NCBI GenBank assembly: GCA_046542305.1
Contig: JBKHBQ010000276.1
Location: 1-5,075 of the forward strand
DNA length: 5,075 bases
Reading direction: 5' to 3'
Source: JBKHBQ01 sp046542305
GTDB taxonomy: Bacteria; Bacteroidota; Bacteroidia; Bacteroidales; 4484-276
Below, piece by piece: positions 3,625 to 5,075 of the stretch (the stretch's first letter is position 1; every line of letters starts with the position of its first letter). The translations under genes and the position numbers were made by a program. The notes under the pieces are model-generated. The model made no database searches and was not told the origin of the DNA. It was given only the letters and a program-made list of their open reading frames with translations.

Positions 3625-5075
3625 ATGGAAATGAACAAAGTACTCGATAAGCTACCCAAGCATCTGATGAGCCTGGTGATTGATCAGCCTTACAACGAAT
3701 ACACCGCACAGGACCACGCGGTGTGGCGGTACGTGATGCGACAGAATGTGGAATACCTGAGCAAAGTAGCCCACGGATCGTACCTTGAAGGTTTGAAAAA
3801 GACCGGCATCAGCATCGACCGCATTCCGCACATGTACGGCATGAACCGCATCCTGAAAGAAATTGGCTGGGCTGCCGTGGCGGTGGACGGATTTATCCCG
3901 CCGGCAGCCTTTATGGAATTTCAGGCTTACAATGTGCTGGTGATCGCCGCCGATATCCGGCCCATCAACCAGATCGAATATACACCCGCCCCTGACATTA
4001 TTCATGAGGCTGCCGGTCACGCACCCATTATCGCCGATCCTGATTATGCCGAATACCTGCGCAAATTCGGAGAGATCGGCTCGAAAGCATTTTCGTCGGC
4101 ACGCGATTATGAACAGTACGAAGCCATCCGGCATCTTTCCATACTTAAGGCAGATCCCTATTCGAAAGCTGAGGATATTGCAAAAGCAGAAAAACACCTT
4201 GATTTTCTGGAAGGAAGCATGGGAGAGCCCTCCGAAATGTCGCTGATCCGCAACCTGCATTGGTGGACCGTTGAATACGGCCTGATCGGTGACCTGGAAA
4301 AGCCAAAAATTTACGGCGCCGGATTGCTGTCGTCCATCGGCGAAAGCTACAACTGTCTGAAAGATGAGGTAAGAAAGATCCCCTACTCCATTGATGCCGT
4401 AAATTACAATTTCGATATCACCACCCAGCAGCCCCAGCTTTTTGTTACGGAAAGCTTCGATCATCTCACCTCCGTACTGGAGCAGTTTGCCAAACGCATG
4501 GCCCTTCGCCGCGGCGGGCTGTATGGTGTAGAAAAAGCGATCGAATCGAAAAATACAGCCACCTGCCAATACAGTTCAGGGCTGCAGGTTTCGGGCACGT
4601 TTAATAGTATGATTGGTGATTGTGGGCTGCCGGTTTATCTCAACACCGATTCACCCACCCAACTGGCATTCAGGAATCAACAAATCGAAAGCCATGGCAT
4701 CGATGCACATCCCGATGGATTTGGTTCGCCTGTCGGAAAATTCCGGGGCACCGACATCCCGCCGGAGCTACTTAGCATCAACGAGCTTGAAGAACTGGGA
4801 ATTATCGAGGGCCGTGAATGTGTGATCGATTTCGAATCGGGGGTAAGGGTGGCCGGATACCTGGATAACATCATCCAACGGAAAGGCCATAACCTGCTGT
4901 TCAGTTTCCACGATTGCAGCGTGCGTTATAAGGACGATATCCTTTTCCAGCCACACTGGGGCACGTACGATATGGCTGTGGGCGAAAAGATTGTGTCGGC
5001 ATACACAGGGCCAGCCGATCCGGGCGCATTCAGGTTTATGTTTCCGGTGCCTTCAGAAAAAACGCATAAGATCGT
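3625..5075 (+). CDS. Aromatic amino acid hydroxylase, long form (phenylalanine 4-monooxygenase family), 3' end outside window
   Basis: The reading frame is open from ATG 3625 to the right edge, giving 483 codons. The family is pterin- and iron-dependent and typically converts phenylalanine to tyrosine. The core is clear: YTPAPDIIHEAAGHAP (119-134) with iron ligands H127 and H132, WWTVEYGL (213-220) with the third ligand E217, and YGAGLLSSIGE (230-240), nearly identical to the mammalian motif. There is no N-terminal ACT domain. Ligands H132 and E217 are 85 residues apart against about 40 in human PAH, so an insertion of about 45 residues lies between them. Downstream of about residue 300 there is a C-terminal extension absent from short bacterial enzymes, with motifs such as CQYSSGLQVSGTFNS (314-328) and HWGTYDMAVGEKIVSAYTGP (444-463). 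I recall long forms of about 580 residues in Bacteroidota and Bacillus, so about 100 residues are probably missing. Substrate (Phe or Trp) is inferred. A second in-frame ATG lies at 3631. It is expected to be cytosolic. Confidence 0.93.
   Translation, partial: MEMNKVLDKLPKHLMSLVIDQPYNEYTAQDHAVWRYVMRQNVEYLSKVAHGSYLEGLKKTGISIDRIPHMYGMNRILKEIGWAAVAVDGFIPPAAFMEFQAYNVLVIAADIRPINQIEYTPAPDIIHEAAGHAPIIADPDYAEYLRKFGEIGSKAFSSARDYEQYEAIRHLSILKADPYSKAEDIAKAEKHLDFLEGSMGEPSEMSLIRNLHWWTVEYGLIGDLEKPKIYGAGLLSSIGESYNCLKDEVRKIPYSIDAVNYNFDITTQQPQLFVTESFDHLTSVLEQFAKRMALRRGGLYGVEKAIESKNTATCQYSSGLQVSGTFNSMIGDCGLPVYLNTDSPTQLAFRNQQIESHGIDAHPDGFGSPVGKFRGTDIPPELLSINELEELGIIEGRECVIDFESGVRVAGYLDNIIQRKGHNLLFSFHDCSVRYKDDILFQPHWGTYDMAVGEKIVSAYTGPADPGAFRFMFPVPSEKTHKI

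Noticed and set aside
3652..4569. Minus-strand open frame of 305 codons opposite the hydroxylase
   Set aside because: It lies antisense to a clear hydroxylase with intact iron-ligand motifs; its own translation is rich in Cys, His and Phe and has no recognisable domain. It is a shadow of the codon bias on the plus strand.

Overview
The window looks like a piece of a Bacteroidota chromosome. Three things suggest this. Two intergenic sites match the TAnnTTTG -7 promoter element typical of that phylum. The MiaA resembles a Bacteroidota-type variant, with a GLEYR segment and an HQFAKRQMTWFRR C-terminal block. The long aromatic amino acid hydroxylase is also a form I associate with this phylum, among others. 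This assignment rests on recalled family features, not on a database search.

Layout. Positions 1-208 hold no gene I can support. Three genes follow on the minus strand, transcribed right to left: a GT-A fold glycosyltransferase (1919-3223), miaA (1020-1949, overlapping the glycosyltransferase end) and a classical NADP-type short-chain dehydrogenase (209-958). The first two form a tight, probably translationally coupled pair. The dehydrogenase is 61 bp downstream of miaA and has its own -7 promoter match. It ends in a terminator-like stem-loop that spans its stop codon. A 401-bp divergent intergenic region (3224-3624) separates this cluster from a plus-strand gene starting at 3625. That gene encodes a long-form aromatic amino acid hydroxylase (phenylalanine 4-monooxygenase family) and runs off the right edge.

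The genes do not form an obvious pathway: tRNA modification, a glycosyl transfer of unknown acceptor, an oxidoreductase of unknown substrate, and phenylalanine hydroxylation on the other strand. Nothing resembles a defence system, a mobile-element enzyme, a CRISPR array or a biosynthetic cluster.

The least ordinary part is the divergent intergenic region. It carries two same-orientation copies of an AT-rich repeat: a T7 tract followed by a 7-bp-phased array of GATTNNN units. Between the first two GATTAAC units of one copy sits a 27-bp hairpin-forming insert, and the predicted start codon of the glycosyltransferase lies in the loop of that hairpin. Next to it, the hydroxylase promoter overlaps a perfect 7-bp inverted repeat that could be an operator.
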